Shown one piece after another: positions 1 through 10,065 of a DNA stretch of 64,000 nt. The notes under the pieces are model-generated. The model was not told the DNA's origin, ran no database searches, and saw nothing but the letters and a program-made list of their open reading frames with translations. The translations under genes and the position numbers were made by a program. Positions within the stretch are counted from its first letter, which is position 1. Each line of letters opens with the position of its first letter. Origin of the DNA: Rhodoferax sp. BLA1 (GTDB taxonomy: Bacteria; Pseudomonadota; Gammaproteobacteria; Burkholderiales; Burkholderiaceae_C). Location: positions 124,001 to 188,000 of the forward strand of contig NZ_SZVI01000003.1 in the NCBI RefSeq assembly GCF_013416775.1, in the 5' to 3' direction.

Positions 1-1362
1 GTTTTTGACCGGGCCATTCTGGAGACCCTGCCACGGGTTGACCGCAGGGTGGAATTTATCCGCGAATCCTTGGTGGAACTGGATGAGGCGCTACGACTTT
101 TGAGCAAACGTCCAGATGCTGGCCTGATCGTGTGCCACGCGGTGGCCAGTGATGAGATTCCCCGCCTGGCGCACCAGCTCAAGGTGCAAGCGGTGTTTGC
201 CGGAAACGACTATGAGCCGCAAGCCATCAGCCGCGACACCGTGGTTGCCAGCGCACTGCAGATGGCAGGCATCCCGCTGATCACCTGCAAAGACCATGTG
301 ATATTTGAGCGCCGCGAGATCCTGACGCAAAGCGGCGGCGTCTACGGCGTGTTCACCCCGTACAAGAACAACTGGCTCTCGCGTCTGGCCCCTGAACACC
401 TGGTGGACCACGATGTCAGCACGCTGGGAAACCGCTTGGCGCCACGACCACCCGAGTTTCAGACACTGGTTCCGACTCTGGCCGACATCGGTTTTGAGCC
501 TAGCAACCTGGGGCAGCTCAAAATCCCAACCGGCATGTCCGGCGGCGCGAGACTGTTTGAGGACTTTTTCGAACGCATGGACCGATATGACCACACCCGC
601 GATTTCCCGGCCATCAAGGGGCCGAGTTACCTGGGGGTGCACCTGCGTTTTGGTACGGTGTCACTGCGCCGACTGGTGGCCATCGCCTGGCAGCGCCAGC
701 TGGCAGGTAGCGCAGGCGCTGCGGTGTGGCTTAGCGAGCTGGTCTGGCGCGACTTTTATGTGGCCATTCTGGCCAACTTCCCCCATGTGGCCACCCAGGC
801 CTTCAAACCCGAATATGACGCGATTTCTTGGGAGACTGGCCCCGAGGCCGAGGCCCTGTTCGCCGCCTGGTGTGCCGGGCGCACCGGTTACCCGCTGGTG
901 GACGCAGCCATGGCGCAGCTCAACCAGACCGGCTACATGCACAACCGCCTGCGCATGGTGGTCGGCAGCTTCCTGGTGAAAGACCTGGGACTGGACTGGC
1001 GCTGGGGTGAAGCCTACTTTGCCAAACACCTCAATGACTTTGACTTGAGCGCCAACAACGGCGGCTGGCAATGGGTGGCCTCCAGCGGCTGTGATGCACA
1101 ACCCTACTTTCGTATCTTCAATCCCTTCAGCCAGAGTGAAAAATTTGACCCCGAGGGCAAGTTCATCCGGCGCTACCTGCCGCAACTGGCGCCACTGTCC
1201 AACAAAAGCATCCACGCGCCCTGGCTGGCCAAACCGCTGGAGTTACAAGCCGCAGGCCTCAGCCTGGGTGGCAACTACCCGCAACCACTGGTGCAACACG
1301 ACGCGGCGCGGGCCAAAACCCTGGCGCGGTATGCGGTGGTGAAAAAAGCCCCGAGCGCTTGA
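1..1362 (+). CDS. phrB: Deoxyribodipyrimidine photolyase (5' end outside the window)
   Basis: Light-dependent repair enzyme that splits UV-induced pyrimidine dimers using FAD and an antenna cofactor. The frame is open back to base 1, and the first in-window residues (VFDRAILETLPRVDRRVEFI) match the inside of the N-terminal antenna domain, so the true start lies upstream; the GTG at 49 is not needed as a start. The C-terminal FAD domain carries the family landmarks: WRDFY, GYPLVDAAMAQLNQTGYMHNR, NNGGWQW and DAQPYFRIFNP. About 453 residues are visible, close to full length. It converges on pilL, and a copy of the dispersed repeat lies between the two genes. Confidence 0.96.
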   Translation, partial: VFDRAILETLPRVDRRVEFIRESLVELDEALRLLSKRPDAGLIVCHAVASDEIPRLAHQLKVQAVFAGNDYEPQAISRDTVVASALQMAGIPLITCKDHVIFERREILTQSGGVYGVFTPYKNNWLSRLAPEHLVDHDVSTLGNRLAPRPPEFQTLVPTLADIGFEPSNLGQLKIPTGMSGGARLFEDFFERMDRYDHTRDFPAIKGPSYLGVHLRFGTVSLRRLVAIAWQRQLAGSAGAAVWLSELVWRDFYVAILANFPHVATQAFKPEYDAISWETGPEAEALFAAWCAGRTGYPLVDAAMAQLNQTGYMHNRLRMVVGSFLVKDLGLDWRWGEAYFAKHLNDFDLSANNGGWQWVASSGCDAQPYFRIFNPFSQSEKFDPEGKFIRRYLPQLAPLSNKSIHAPWLAKPLELQAAGLSLGGNYPQPLVQHDAARAKTLARYAVVKKAPSA

Positions 1363-1406
1363 GTCACCCGCCTGGGGTGAAGCAACGCAGGGCTGTCAAT
1401 AATTTT

Positions 1407-1442
1407 GATAGCTGCTAACCCTTATTGCATAAGGGCTAGAGG
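1407..1442 (+). repeat. Dispersed palindromic repeat, copy 1
   Basis: Reference copy used here for the 36-bp family. It has a GATAGCTGCTAA head, a 17-bp hairpin core of CCCTTAT and ATAAGGG arms around a short centre (1419-1435), and a CTAGAGG tail. The flanking tail runs into the last codons and the stop of pilL. Confidence 0.85.
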
Positions 1443-1443
1443 T

Positions 1444-4400
1444 CTATTTGGCTTGCAAACTGGCGTCACAATACCCGCGCACCAGGGCCAACAGTTCGTC
1501 CTCCGGATAGGGCTTGCCGAGGTAGTGGTCGACCCCGAGCGCACGCGCGTAGTCGCGGTGTTTTTCGGCGATGCGTGAGGTGATCATGATCACCGGCAGG
1601 TCTTTTAGCCGGTCATCACTGCGGATGTTGCGCACCAGGTCAAAGCCGTCCATACGCGGCATCTCGATGTCAGCCAGCACCACCACCGGTTTTTCCAGCT
1701 GCAGCTGCTCCAAGGCCTGCAGACCATCGGCGGCCAGGGCCACCCGGTAACCTTCACGCTTCAAGAGCCGCTGCGTGACACGCCGCACGGTGATCGAGTC
1801 GTCTACCACCAGCACCAGCGGCACCTGGCTGGCCGGGGTAACTTGGCCAGCCGGTGTGGCACCCTGTGTCTCGCCATCTGTTGGTGCAGCCCCCGCATGG
1901 CCTGTCGTGTAGGCCTGGGCCTGTTCACCATAAGCCGCTGCCAGCGCCACCGGGTTGTAGATCAGCACCACCGCACCAGAGGCCAGTGCCGACATGCCCA
2001 CCAGACCCGGCAGGCGTGACAACTGTGGCCCGAGGTTCTTGACCACCACTTCCTGGTTGCCCAGCACCTCGTCCACATGCAGGGCCACCAACTGGCCCGC
2101 GCTGCGGAAAACGGCCACCGGCGCCGTTTTGGCCGACGGCTCGCTGCTGGAAGCTGAGGTTTGCAACAAGGCACCGGCCCAGTAAAAGGCCAGTCCCTGC
2201 CCGTTGTAATCAAAACGCCCCGATTGGTAGGCCGCGTGCAACACCGCCTGCGGCACCCGGCGCACCAGTTCGATCTGGTTGGCGGGCACACCCATCACCA
2301 GCTCACCCAGGCGCAGCAGCACCACCTGGTTGACCGCCGTGGTCAAGGGCAGCACCAGCTTGAAGCGGCTGCCCTGACCGGCTGTGGTGCTGAGCTCCAC
2401 CCGGCCCCCAAGGGCATTGACCTCGTTGCGCACCACATCCAGACCAATCCCGCGCCCGGCCATCTCGCTGAGCTCTGGTGCGGTGGACAGGCCCGAGCTG
2501 AAGACCAAGTTGGCCACCTGGGCCTCGGTCAACACCTGATCGGCCTCGATCAAGCCCTGGGCCAGCGCTTTGGCGCGGATACGCGCCAGGTCCAGCCCCA
2601 AGCCGTCATCGGTAAAACTCACCGCCACATCGTTGCTCTGTTGCTCCACCGTGAGGGTGATGACACCGACCTCGGGTTTGCCAGCGGCCAGACGTGCCGC
2701 CGTGGGCTCAATGCCATGACCCACCGCGTTGCGCAAAATGTGTTCGAACGCCGGTACGGCACGCTCCAGCACACCACGGTCCAGTTCGAGAGAACCCCCC
2801 TCAATCTCCAGCCGCGCCGGTTTGCCAAAATCTTTAGCGGCCTGGCGCACCACGCCATGCAGGCGCTCGGCCACACTGTCGAACTCGACCATGCGGGTGC
2901 GCAGCAGATCACGCTGCAAATCACGTGTCTGACGGCCCTGCGCCGCCAGATCGTCTTCGACACCGGCCACCGTTTGCTGCAGGGTGCGCTGCAAGGTGGC
3001 CACGTCGTGCACCGACTCGGCCATCATGCGGGTGAGTTCCTGCACCCGGGTGAAGCGGTCGAATTCGAGCGGATCAAAACCCTGCTCGGAGTCCTTAGCC
3101 AGCGCCATGCGCGACTGCATTTGTGACTCGGACTGGAGCTCCAGGTCGCGCAACTGCCCACGCAGGCGCGACAGGTTGCTGGTCAGCTCCCCCAGCGAGC
3201 CATGCAACTGGCCCAGGCGCGACTCCAGCCGTGAGCGCGAGATCATCACCTCACCGGCCTGGTCCACCATGTGGTCGATCAGCTGGGCCTTGACCCGAAT
3301 GGTCTGGCTGGAAGCGCGGCGCAACGGTGCTGCGGTCAGCGGCGCCAGGCCCGGCAGCGGTGTTCCCAGCTCACGGGCAGCGGGTGCAGGGTCGGTCACA
3401 TCCTCCAGCGCCGAATCCAGTTCCCCTGCCATGGTGGGCGCCACCTCCGGCAACACCAGCTCGGTCAGCGGTGTGGCGCGCAAGGCCTCAAAACGCTGGG
3501 TAATGGCATCCAGTTGCGCTAGCAAGGGTGTCACCTGGCTAGTATGCGCGGTCTCGGCATCAATCAGTTCAACCGCCGACTCCATGCGGTGTGCCATCTC
3601 GCCCAAGCCCATCGCCCCGGCGAGCCGGGCACTGCCCTTGAGGGTGTGCAAAACGCGCAAGACCTCCTGGCGGGCACCGAGGTTGTCGGGGCGCACACCC
3701 CACTGCCGCAGCGCACCACTGAGTTGTGGCAACAGTTCCAGGGCTTCTTCTTCAAACACCGAGAACAGGTCCACATCCAGCGTGTCCACCACCTCGCTGG
3801 GCAACTCGCTCGCGGCAGCAGGCAACTCGGGCACAGAGAGCTCAGGCTCGGCCTTCTCAAAATCGATGTCACCCAGGTCGACCTCGGAGACCGGTGCCGG
3901 CTCTGGCTGCTGGGCCAACAGGTCAACATCAGGCGGCGCCAACACGTCGTCAAAATCCAGATCCAGTTCGTGCGGATCCTCGTCGAGCCAAGACAGCGGC
4001 GAGACCGGTTGTGAGAGGTCGCTGTCGAGCACCGCCTTGAGCGCAGCCAGGATCTCCGGGTCCGGTTGTTTGAGGAAACCCGCCGCAAACTGGTGCAGCA
4101 GACGCCGGATGTCTTCGGCCGCGTCAACAAACAGTTGCGCGTGTTCGGGCAGGCCGGCCTCACCCAGGTGGGTGTGTTCCAGCGTATGCTCCAGCGCCCG
4201 AGCCAGTTCGGACAAGTCCAGGAAACCCACGGTAGCCGAGCTGCCTGCGAGCGAATGCGCCAGGCCAATGGCCGAATCGGGCACCGGCTGCGCCAGCTCC
4301 ATCGACCACTCGGTCAATTCGGTCAACAACCGGCGCGACCATTCGTCGGCCTCATTCAAGTACACGTTGTAGAGCGGGATACCAATCCGCAACGCACCAA

Positions 4401-7218
4401 TCACCTTGACCTGTTCTTCGGCGGGCTCAGATGGCGCCTCCAACACGTCCTCCACGGCGTCAGGCAACACCCCGTCGGCCTCAACGACACCAGGCTCTGG
4501 TTCTGCTTCGGCATCGGGCAACATCAGCTCAATCGGCTCTTCGCTGTCCGGTGCCGTCTCGGCCGGTGCCAACACATCGTCCAAAGGCACACCCAGCGAC
4601 GCCAGCGGGTCCTCCGGCACGTCTGGCGGCTCTTCGGAAAAGTCTGCAAAGTTGCTCAGCAGCGTTTCGCTGAAGTCCACCATCTGTGTTTCGCTGAAAT
4701 CCTGCGCGGCAGGACTGTCAGCATCTGTCAACACCTCAACCGGCGTCTGCACCTCATCCGCGACACTGGGTGCTGGTGGCATAGCCACGGGCTGCGCCAA
4801 GTCATCCAGCGCCGCCAACTCAGCCAACTCGTCAGACGCCTCTTCTGGCGCAGACACGTGTGCCTCAAGCTTGGCGCCATGCAGCAGCAGCTCGGTGGCG
4901 ACACCGTCAACCCGCAAACTGTCGGCTGCGCGGCGAAACGGATCAGCGCTCCAGGCACTGTCGTTGTTGCCAGAGATGTCGTTGATCCACTGGCCAAAAC
5001 CTTGCAAGGCCTGGTGGGCCAGGTGCACCAGTTCCGGGCTGGCGGGCAACTGTTGTGGCAACCAGGCGTTGAGCAACTGCTCCATGGCCCAGGCCGCTTC
5101 ACCAAACTCGGTCAGGCCCACCATGCGGGCGCTGCCCTTGAGGGTGTGGAAAGACCGCCGCAAGCTGGTCTGCTGGTCCATCGCGGCAGGGTTGTTGTGC
5201 AAAGCCAGCACCGCACCCAGACCGGTCTCAATCACCTCGTGGGCTTCTTCCAGGAAGATGTCGCGCAACTCGGCGTCATCGTCTTCCTCGGCCACCAAGG
5301 GCGCCACCAACGGCGTGGCGGCTTCGGCAACCCGTTCTTTCGGTGCTGCCACAACCGGCACAGCCAGTGCGGGCACCGGTGGGGGTGGCACAGGGGTGGC
5401 GGGCAGCGCAGGTTCAGCCGGTACCGGCAGCGTTGCAGAAGGCTCGTCCGCCGCCACGGTTTGGCGCCCCATGACCGAGCGAAATTCACCGGCCGACTCG
5501 TCATACACAAACAGCTTTTTGGCCAGCTCACGCTGGTAACTGAGCATGTCAACCAGGAAGCCGAGTGCGCCCAGGCTGTTGCCGAGTTTGTCGAAATCTG
5601 CCGTGTGGTCTTGTGGGCTGGTGTCGCCACTGATCAGCGTCCGCTCCACACTGTCGCGCATGCGCAGCGCCGCCAGCGCCGCCTGGTCCAGCCCCAGCAC
5701 AGAAAACACCCCGCGCATCTGCGCCAGCCGCCCCGGCACCTCATGCAGCGGCAAGGTGTCTGTGGGCTGGCGGAAAAACGTGTCCAGCGCGCCCTCCACC
5801 TCACCCAGGGTGCTGCGCAGCTCATCGACCACACTGCCCATGACCTGGCGGTCACTGACCCGCCGGTACAACTCTTCCATCCAGCTGTCCATCGGCTCGG
5901 GTTGGCCACCCGCGTTGACATGGTCCAAACGCTGGGCCAGACGGTTGCCACGCGCCACCGTCTGGGCGCTGTCCGGGTCCAGCTCGTCATACGCCGACTC
6001 CAGGTACAACACGGAGGTAGCCACCTCCATCGCCAGCGACACGTCTGGTGCAGCGCCAGATCGGGTGACGCTCTCAAGCGCTCGCATCAAGGCGGCAGCC
6101 AGTTCACGGTTGTCGGGGTGTAACTTCACCACCGAATCGGCCACCAACGCAAATTGATCGGCCGCCGTCTTGATCCGACTGACGTCACCACCACTCAGGG
6201 ATGACCAGGTTTCTGCGGCAGCGGCAACGCGTTTGCGCGCCTGCGCCAGCACCGCCGGATCAAACAGGCCAAACTGGGGGGTCTCGTAATCCACCCGGAC
6301 CGGTGCGGCAAAACCCCAGGCCTGATGCACCGCTTGCAAGGCCGGTGTCTGCCCCGCGCTCAGCGGTGCCGCCTGGGCACAAAAGAACAACAGGTCACGC
6401 ACCAGCCGTTCGGAAATCTCAGACTCACCCCGCACCAGGGTGCGGTACTGCAGCAGCACATGGGTCGCCGCCCGTTTTTCGTACACATCGCTGGCACACA
6501 ACCGGTAAGCCACTGCTTCAAAATAAGCAGCACACACCATCCACCAAGTGCGAGGGTTAAGCTGTTTTTGTGCTGCGGCAAAGCCCAGACTGATGTCACG
6601 CATGGCCAGCGCCGAAGGCACATGAGCGGCCTTCACCACGTTGAGGATCAGGCCATCTATGCGCGAGCGGACCACCGCGTCGTAAGCCAGCGGCGCGACG
6701 CTTGAGGGCACCGGCACATCCACCCAGTGCCAGTCATGGGCCCACAGGTCTGCCGGATGGATGCGCTCATCACCAGTCAAGGCCAACACATCGCGGTATT
6801 GCGGAAACAAGGCCACCGACGACAAAGGTTTGCCCTTGAGCACCCCTTCCAGGTAATCGGTCAGCGCAAAGCTGGCGCGCTCGACCCGCTGCGCGGCGTC
6901 GTCACTGCAGAACTCGGGGCGCTGAACAAATTTCTGCACCAAGGCTTCCATCGCGCGCAACATGGTGGCAGGCGCTTCCAGCCCCACCATCTCCAGCGCA
7001 CCCACCGCCTGGTGTAACTGCTGGCGCGCTATGCGCAGGTGGCTGGCGTCCAGCGCGGCCAGGTCCGAGCCCCGGGACAACTCGGCATCACGCACAAAAC
7101 GGCGCAGCGCCTGGGTGGCGCCATCCAGGGATTTGCGCAACTCGTCGAGCACCCAGGCCAGTGGCCCCAAATCGGGCTCAAGGTGGCTGATGTCGGTGGT
7201 GGTTGCAGCAACTAGCAT
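1444..7218 (-). CDS. pilL: Chp/Pil chemotaxis hybrid histidine kinase (ChpA/PilL type)
   Basis: CheA-like kinase of the type IV pilus chemosensory pathway, 1924 residues. Three histidine phosphotransfer segments are recognisable: FHTLKGSARMVG (His about 691), AHSLAGSSATVG (His about 988) and LHTLKGSARLAG (His about 1191). Two further Hpt-like segments near residues 60 and 490 look degenerate. A CheA core follows: N box RNAVGHG (about 1497), G boxes DDGLGLD and GRGIGLDVV, and a CheW-like domain. A C-terminal receiver has its phospho-acceptor Asp near 1850 (LADIEMPRMDG). Acidic Pro/Ala-rich linkers join the domains. It is the last gene of the pilGHIJL operon. No methyltransferase or methylesterase gene accompanies it. 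Confidence 0.95.
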   Translation of the reverse strand: MLVAATTTDISHLEPDLGPLAWVLDELRKSLDGATQALRRFVRDAELSRGSDLAALDASHLRIARQQLHQAVGALEMVGLEAPATMLRAMEALVQKFVQRPEFCSDDAAQRVERASFALTDYLEGVLKGKPLSSVALFPQYRDVLALTGDERIHPADLWAHDWHWVDVPVPSSVAPLAYDAVVRSRIDGLILNVVKAAHVPSALAMRDISLGFAAAQKQLNPRTWWMVCAAYFEAVAYRLCASDVYEKRAATHVLLQYRTLVRGESEISERLVRDLLFFCAQAAPLSAGQTPALQAVHQAWGFAAPVRVDYETPQFGLFDPAVLAQARKRVAAAAETWSSLSGGDVSRIKTAADQFALVADSVVKLHPDNRELAAALMRALESVTRSGAAPDVSLAMEVATSVLYLESAYDELDPDSAQTVARGNRLAQRLDHVNAGGQPEPMDSWMEELYRRVSDRQVMGSVVDELRSTLGEVEGALDTFFRQPTDTLPLHEVPGRLAQMRGVFSVLGLDQAALAALRMRDSVERTLISGDTSPQDHTADFDKLGNSLGALGFLVDMLSYQRELAKKLFVYDESAGEFRSVMGRQTVAADEPSATLPVPAEPALPATPVPPPPVPALAVPVVAAPKERVAEAATPLVAPLVAEEDDDAELRDIFLEEAHEVIETGLGAVLALHNNPAAMDQQTSLRRSFHTLKGSARMVGLTEFGEAAWAMEQLLNAWLPQQLPASPELVHLAHQALQGFGQWINDISGNNDSAWSADPFRRAADSLRVDGVATELLLHGAKLEAHVSAPEEASDELAELAALDDLAQPVAMPPAPSVADEVQTPVEVLTDADSPAAQDFSETQMVDFSETLLSNFADFSEEPPDVPEDPLASLGVPLDDVLAPAETAPDSEEPIELMLPDAEAEPEPGVVEADGVLPDAVEDVLEAPSEPAEEQVKVIGALRIGIPLYNVYLNEADEWSRRLLTELTEWSMELAQPVPDSAIGLAHSLAGSSATVGFLDLSELARALEHTLEHTHLGEAGLPEHAQLFVDAAEDIRRLLHQFAAGFLKQPDPEILAALKAVLDSDLSQPVSPLSWLDEDPHELDLDFDDVLAPPDVDLLAQQPEPAPVSEVDLGDIDFEKAEPELSVPELPAAASELPSEVVDTLDVDLFSVFEEEALELLPQLSGALRQWGVRPDNLGARQEVLRVLHTLKGSARLAGAMGLGEMAHRMESAVELIDAETAHTSQVTPLLAQLDAITQRFEALRATPLTELVLPEVAPTMAGELDSALEDVTDPAPAARELGTPLPGLAPLTAAPLRRASSQTIRVKAQLIDHMVDQAGEVMISRSRLESRLGQLHGSLGELTSNLSRLRGQLRDLELQSESQMQSRMALAKDSEQGFDPLEFDRFTRVQELTRMMAESVHDVATLQRTLQQTVAGVEDDLAAQGRQTRDLQRDLLRTRMVEFDSVAERLHGVVRQAAKDFGKPARLEIEGGSLELDRGVLERAVPAFEHILRNAVGHGIEPTAARLAAGKPEVGVITLTVEQQSNDVAVSFTDDGLGLDLARIRAKALAQGLIEADQVLTEAQVANLVFSSGLSTAPELSEMAGRGIGLDVVRNEVNALGGRVELSTTAGQGSRFKLVLPLTTAVNQVVLLRLGELVMGVPANQIELVRRVPQAVLHAAYQSGRFDYNGQGLAFYWAGALLQTSASSSEPSAKTAPVAVFRSAGQLVALHVDEVLGNQEVVVKNLGPQLSRLPGLVGMSALASGAVVLIYNPVALAAAYGEQAQAYTTGHAGAAPTDGETQGATPAGQVTPASQVPLVLVVDDSITVRRVTQRLLKREGYRVALAADGLQALEQLQLEKPVVVLADIEMPRMDGFDLVRNIRSDDRLKDLPVIMITSRIAEKHRDYARALGVDHYLGKPYPEDELLALVRGYCDASLQAK

Positions 7219-7254
7219 GGGTCAGACAGTCAAAACAAAGGGAGATGAAGCCAA

Positions 7255-9519
7255 TCAGACAATGCGGAATCGCGCCACCGATTGCCGCAACTCCTCAGCC
7301 ACCGTGGACAACTCACGCACCTGCGCTGCGGTGGCGCGGGTGCCTTCACCGGTCTGCTCGGTCACCGCAAAAATGTGCTGGATGTTGCCAGCCACCTCGT
7401 TGGCCATGTTGGCCTCGTGCTGGGTGGCCCCCGAAATTTGCTCGATCAGTTCGGCCAGCCGACGTGACACCTGGTCAATCTCGGACAAGGCCGAACCCGC
7501 GCTGTCGGACAGTTTGGCCCCCTCCACCACCCCTTGGGTGGAGCGCTCCATGGCGCCCACCGCGTCCTGGGTGTCGGTCTGGATCGCCTTGACCAGGGCC
7601 GAAATCTGGCGTGTGGCGTCGGCCGAGCGTTCTGCCAGGCGTTGCACTTCTTCAGCCACCACAGAGAACCCTCGCCCGGCCTCACCCGCAGATGCGGCCT
7701 GGATGGCGGCGTTGAGCGCCAGCACATTGGTCTGCTCGGTGATGTCGGAGATCAGCTCGGTGATTTCACCAATTTCTTGGGAAGACTCACCCAGGCGTTT
7801 GATGCGTTTGGAGGTTTCCTGAATCTGGTCACGGATGGTGTTCATGCCACCAATCGTGTTTTGCACCGCCTGCAAGCCCACCGCCGCCGCCTTCAAGGAC
7901 TGGCGCGCCACATCGGCGGACTGCTGCGCCTGAGCCGACACCTGGTTGATACGCTGGGCCATGTCCACCACCGACTGGCCGGTTTCGCGAATTTCATGCA
8001 GCTGCTCTTGGGAGGCGGCCAACAACTCGGTGGAGGCCATGTCGACTTCGGCGGTGGTGGCAGCGACCTTGGTGGCGGTGTTTTGCACATTGCCAACCAG
8101 AGAACGCAATTCCTCCACGGTGTAGTTCACCGAATCAGCGATGGCGCCGGTGATGTCTTCGGTGACCGTGGCCTGTTGTGTCAAATCGCCTTCGGCCACC
8201 GTCTGCAGCTCGTTCATGAGGCGCAAAATGGCCGCCTGGTTGGCGTCGTTGACACGTTTGGCATCCTGCTCCTGCTGCTGCGCTTCCAGACGCAAACGCT
8301 CTGCACTGGCCTGGCGCTGGCGGCTGTCAAGCAACTGCACCCGCGACAAACCCGCAGCACTGAGCAAGGCCAGCAGCGCCGCAACAACCAGCACCCCCAA
8401 AGCCACACGACTCAAGCCCCCCTCAGACGAGAGCACGGTTTGCAAGGTGCCCAACTCCTTGCGCAACACCTCGCTGTCAGCCAGGAAGGATGGCTGCACC
8501 GCGTGTGCCGCCGCCAGCCCAGGCTGGTTGTCCCGCAGCACCACCGCCTGCGCCAGGGTGCTCTCGGAGAGCTTGATCATGTCCGCCAGCCGGTCCCGGG
8601 CAGCGGCATCGGTAGCAGCAGACAGATTCAAATCCGCGCTGCCATCCAGCAGGCCACGCGCGAGGTCAAGGTACAGGGCCAAATCCCGGCCAAACAAGAG
8701 CACCGGCTCGGGGCCAACGCCCTGCGCGAGGGTCAGATCACTGGCCGCTTTGCCAATGTTCTGCGCCAAAACCACCAGTTGACGCGAAACAGCCAGATTC
8801 ACCGCCGAGGCGTTCTGCTGCACCATCAGGGTCGGCATGTCTTGGGTTTTGTCCAGCAACTCGGCTGGCTGGCGCGCAATCACCTTCAAGGCAACGCCGA
8901 CCTGGGTCAGGGCCTTTTGCTGCGCCAACAAGGTTGCCATGTTTTTATCGGTGCGCTCCACCGCCGGGGTGATGGTGGCCAAGCTGGCCTGATGAACCTC
9001 ACCGAGCTGGTCCACTCGCAGCTCCGAATCCCCCTGGGCCAGGCCACGCACCGAGCGAGTCAGCACCTGGGTACTCTGCGCCACGTCGGGAAACGCATTG
9101 ACCTCACCGAGCATCGCTTGCGACACCAATCTGACCAGGCGCTGCGACTCCAGCTGCGCCTGCGTGGTCGCTGCCACTTGGCGCGCCACCTGATCACTGC
9201 CGCTCAAACCAAACAACACCGCCCCCACCAACAACACCAAGGCCAGCCCCATCAGGATGGACAGGGTGCGCTGGTGCTGCGCCACTGTCTTTTGGCCCAG
9301 CGGTGACAAGTTGATCAGGTCAGCGGCCACCGGCGCTTCGTCCGGCACCGTCGTCGGCTGGCCATTGCCCTGAGGCAGCGGCGGCGGTTCGTTGGACACC
9401 AGCTCCGGCGGCGCCTGGTAAGTCGACCCATCGGGCATGCCCAGACTCAGCCCCGAGTCCAGGTCAGCGTCCTGGGGTTTCTTTTTGAATAGGTCTTTGA
9501 AGCGATCAACAATAGCCAT
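7255..9519 (-). CDS. pilJ: Twitching motility methyl-accepting chemoreceptor
   Basis: Transmembrane receptor that feeds the PilL kinase, 754 residues. It has a charged cytoplasmic N-terminus, a first membrane segment near residues 83-105, a long periplasmic region of the PilJ type, and a second segment near 370-395. A long methyl-accepting coiled coil follows; its hairpin tip contains EVQRLAERSADATRQI near residue 626. The gene sits between the CheW-like pilI and the kinase pilL, as in Pseudomonas. The start at ATG 9519 gives the expected MAIVDRFKDLF N-terminus. Confidence 0.95.
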   Translation of the reverse strand: MAIVDRFKDLFKKKPQDADLDSGLSLGMPDGSTYQAPPELVSNEPPPLPQGNGQPTTVPDEAPVAADLINLSPLGQKTVAQHQRTLSILMGLALVLLVGAVLFGLSGSDQVARQVAATTQAQLESQRLVRLVSQAMLGEVNAFPDVAQSTQVLTRSVRGLAQGDSELRVDQLGEVHQASLATITPAVERTDKNMATLLAQQKALTQVGVALKVIARQPAELLDKTQDMPTLMVQQNASAVNLAVSRQLVVLAQNIGKAASDLTLAQGVGPEPVLLFGRDLALYLDLARGLLDGSADLNLSAATDAAARDRLADMIKLSESTLAQAVVLRDNQPGLAAAHAVQPSFLADSEVLRKELGTLQTVLSSEGGLSRVALGVLVVAALLALLSAAGLSRVQLLDSRQRQASAERLRLEAQQQEQDAKRVNDANQAAILRLMNELQTVAEGDLTQQATVTEDITGAIADSVNYTVEELRSLVGNVQNTATKVAATTAEVDMASTELLAASQEQLHEIRETGQSVVDMAQRINQVSAQAQQSADVARQSLKAAAVGLQAVQNTIGGMNTIRDQIQETSKRIKRLGESSQEIGEITELISDITEQTNVLALNAAIQAASAGEAGRGFSVVAEEVQRLAERSADATRQISALVKAIQTDTQDAVGAMERSTQGVVEGAKLSDSAGSALSEIDQVSRRLAELIEQISGATQHEANMANEVAGNIQHIFAVTEQTGEGTRATAAQVRELSTVAEELRQSVARFRIV

Positions 9520-9540
9520 GAGGTCAACCCGGTAAAAAAA

Positions 9541-10065
9541 TCAAGCGCCAATGCTTAAAAAAGCAGCGGTCTGAGACAAGGCATACAGGTCAATTTCCTG
9601 CCACACCTGGTCGTCTGTGTCCGTCAAACGGTGGCCAAACCAGGCGGGTGACCCCGGCGCTGCGGGCGCCATGTGGGTGAACGCTTCCTGGCGGCGCAGC
9701 CCCATCAAACCATCCAGCACCAACGCACAGTTGAGCCCCGATTCGGCATTCAGGGTAACCAGCCGGACCTGAGCCCAGGCCTGCTCACTGCGTGCCGCTG
9801 CATCACCCATCAGTGCCAGCAAGTCCACCACACCATACAGCCCACCACGCAGGTTGGCCACACCACAAAACCAGGGCTGGGTGTAAGGCACCCGGGTAAT
9901 GTTGGGCAGAGGAAAAATTTCACCCGACTGCGACAGCGGCAACAGGTAGTGCGCCTCACCCAGACGCACCGCCAGCCAAGCCACAGACACCGACTGCCCC
10001 TGGGCTGACTGGAGTCTGTCCGCCAGCCGGGTTTGCAGGTCTCTGAGGGCTTGTTTGTTGCTCAT
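9541..10065 (-). CDS. pilI: CheW-like adaptor PilI
   Basis: Single CheW-domain protein (174 residues) expected to couple the PilJ receptor to the PilL kinase. The start codon overlaps the pilH stop as ATGA (10062-10065), indicating translational coupling. The domain begins around residue 25 (VSVAWLAVRLGEAHYLLPLSQ) and contains the conserved GVANLRGGLYGVVDL segment. Identity rests on the domain together with its fixed position between pilH and pilJ. Confidence 0.93.
   Translation of the reverse strand: MSNKQALRDLQTRLADRLQSAQGQSVSVAWLAVRLGEAHYLLPLSQSGEIFPLPNITRVPYTQPWFCGVANLRGGLYGVVDLLALMGDAAARSEQAWAQVRLVTLNAESGLNCALVLDGLMGLRRQEAFTHMAPAAPGSPAWFGHRLTDTDDQVWQEIDLYALSQTAAFLSIGA

Noticed and set aside
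4066-6123. 685-codon open frame on the plus strand, antisense to pilL
   Set aside because: High-GC shadow of the pilL reading frame. The translation is rich in His/Gln/Arg with no domain, while the opposite strand encodes clear Hpt and kinase domains.
7534-9306. 590-codon plus-strand frame antisense to pilJ
   Set aside because: Same shadow effect; pilJ has unmistakable receptor motifs on the minus strand.
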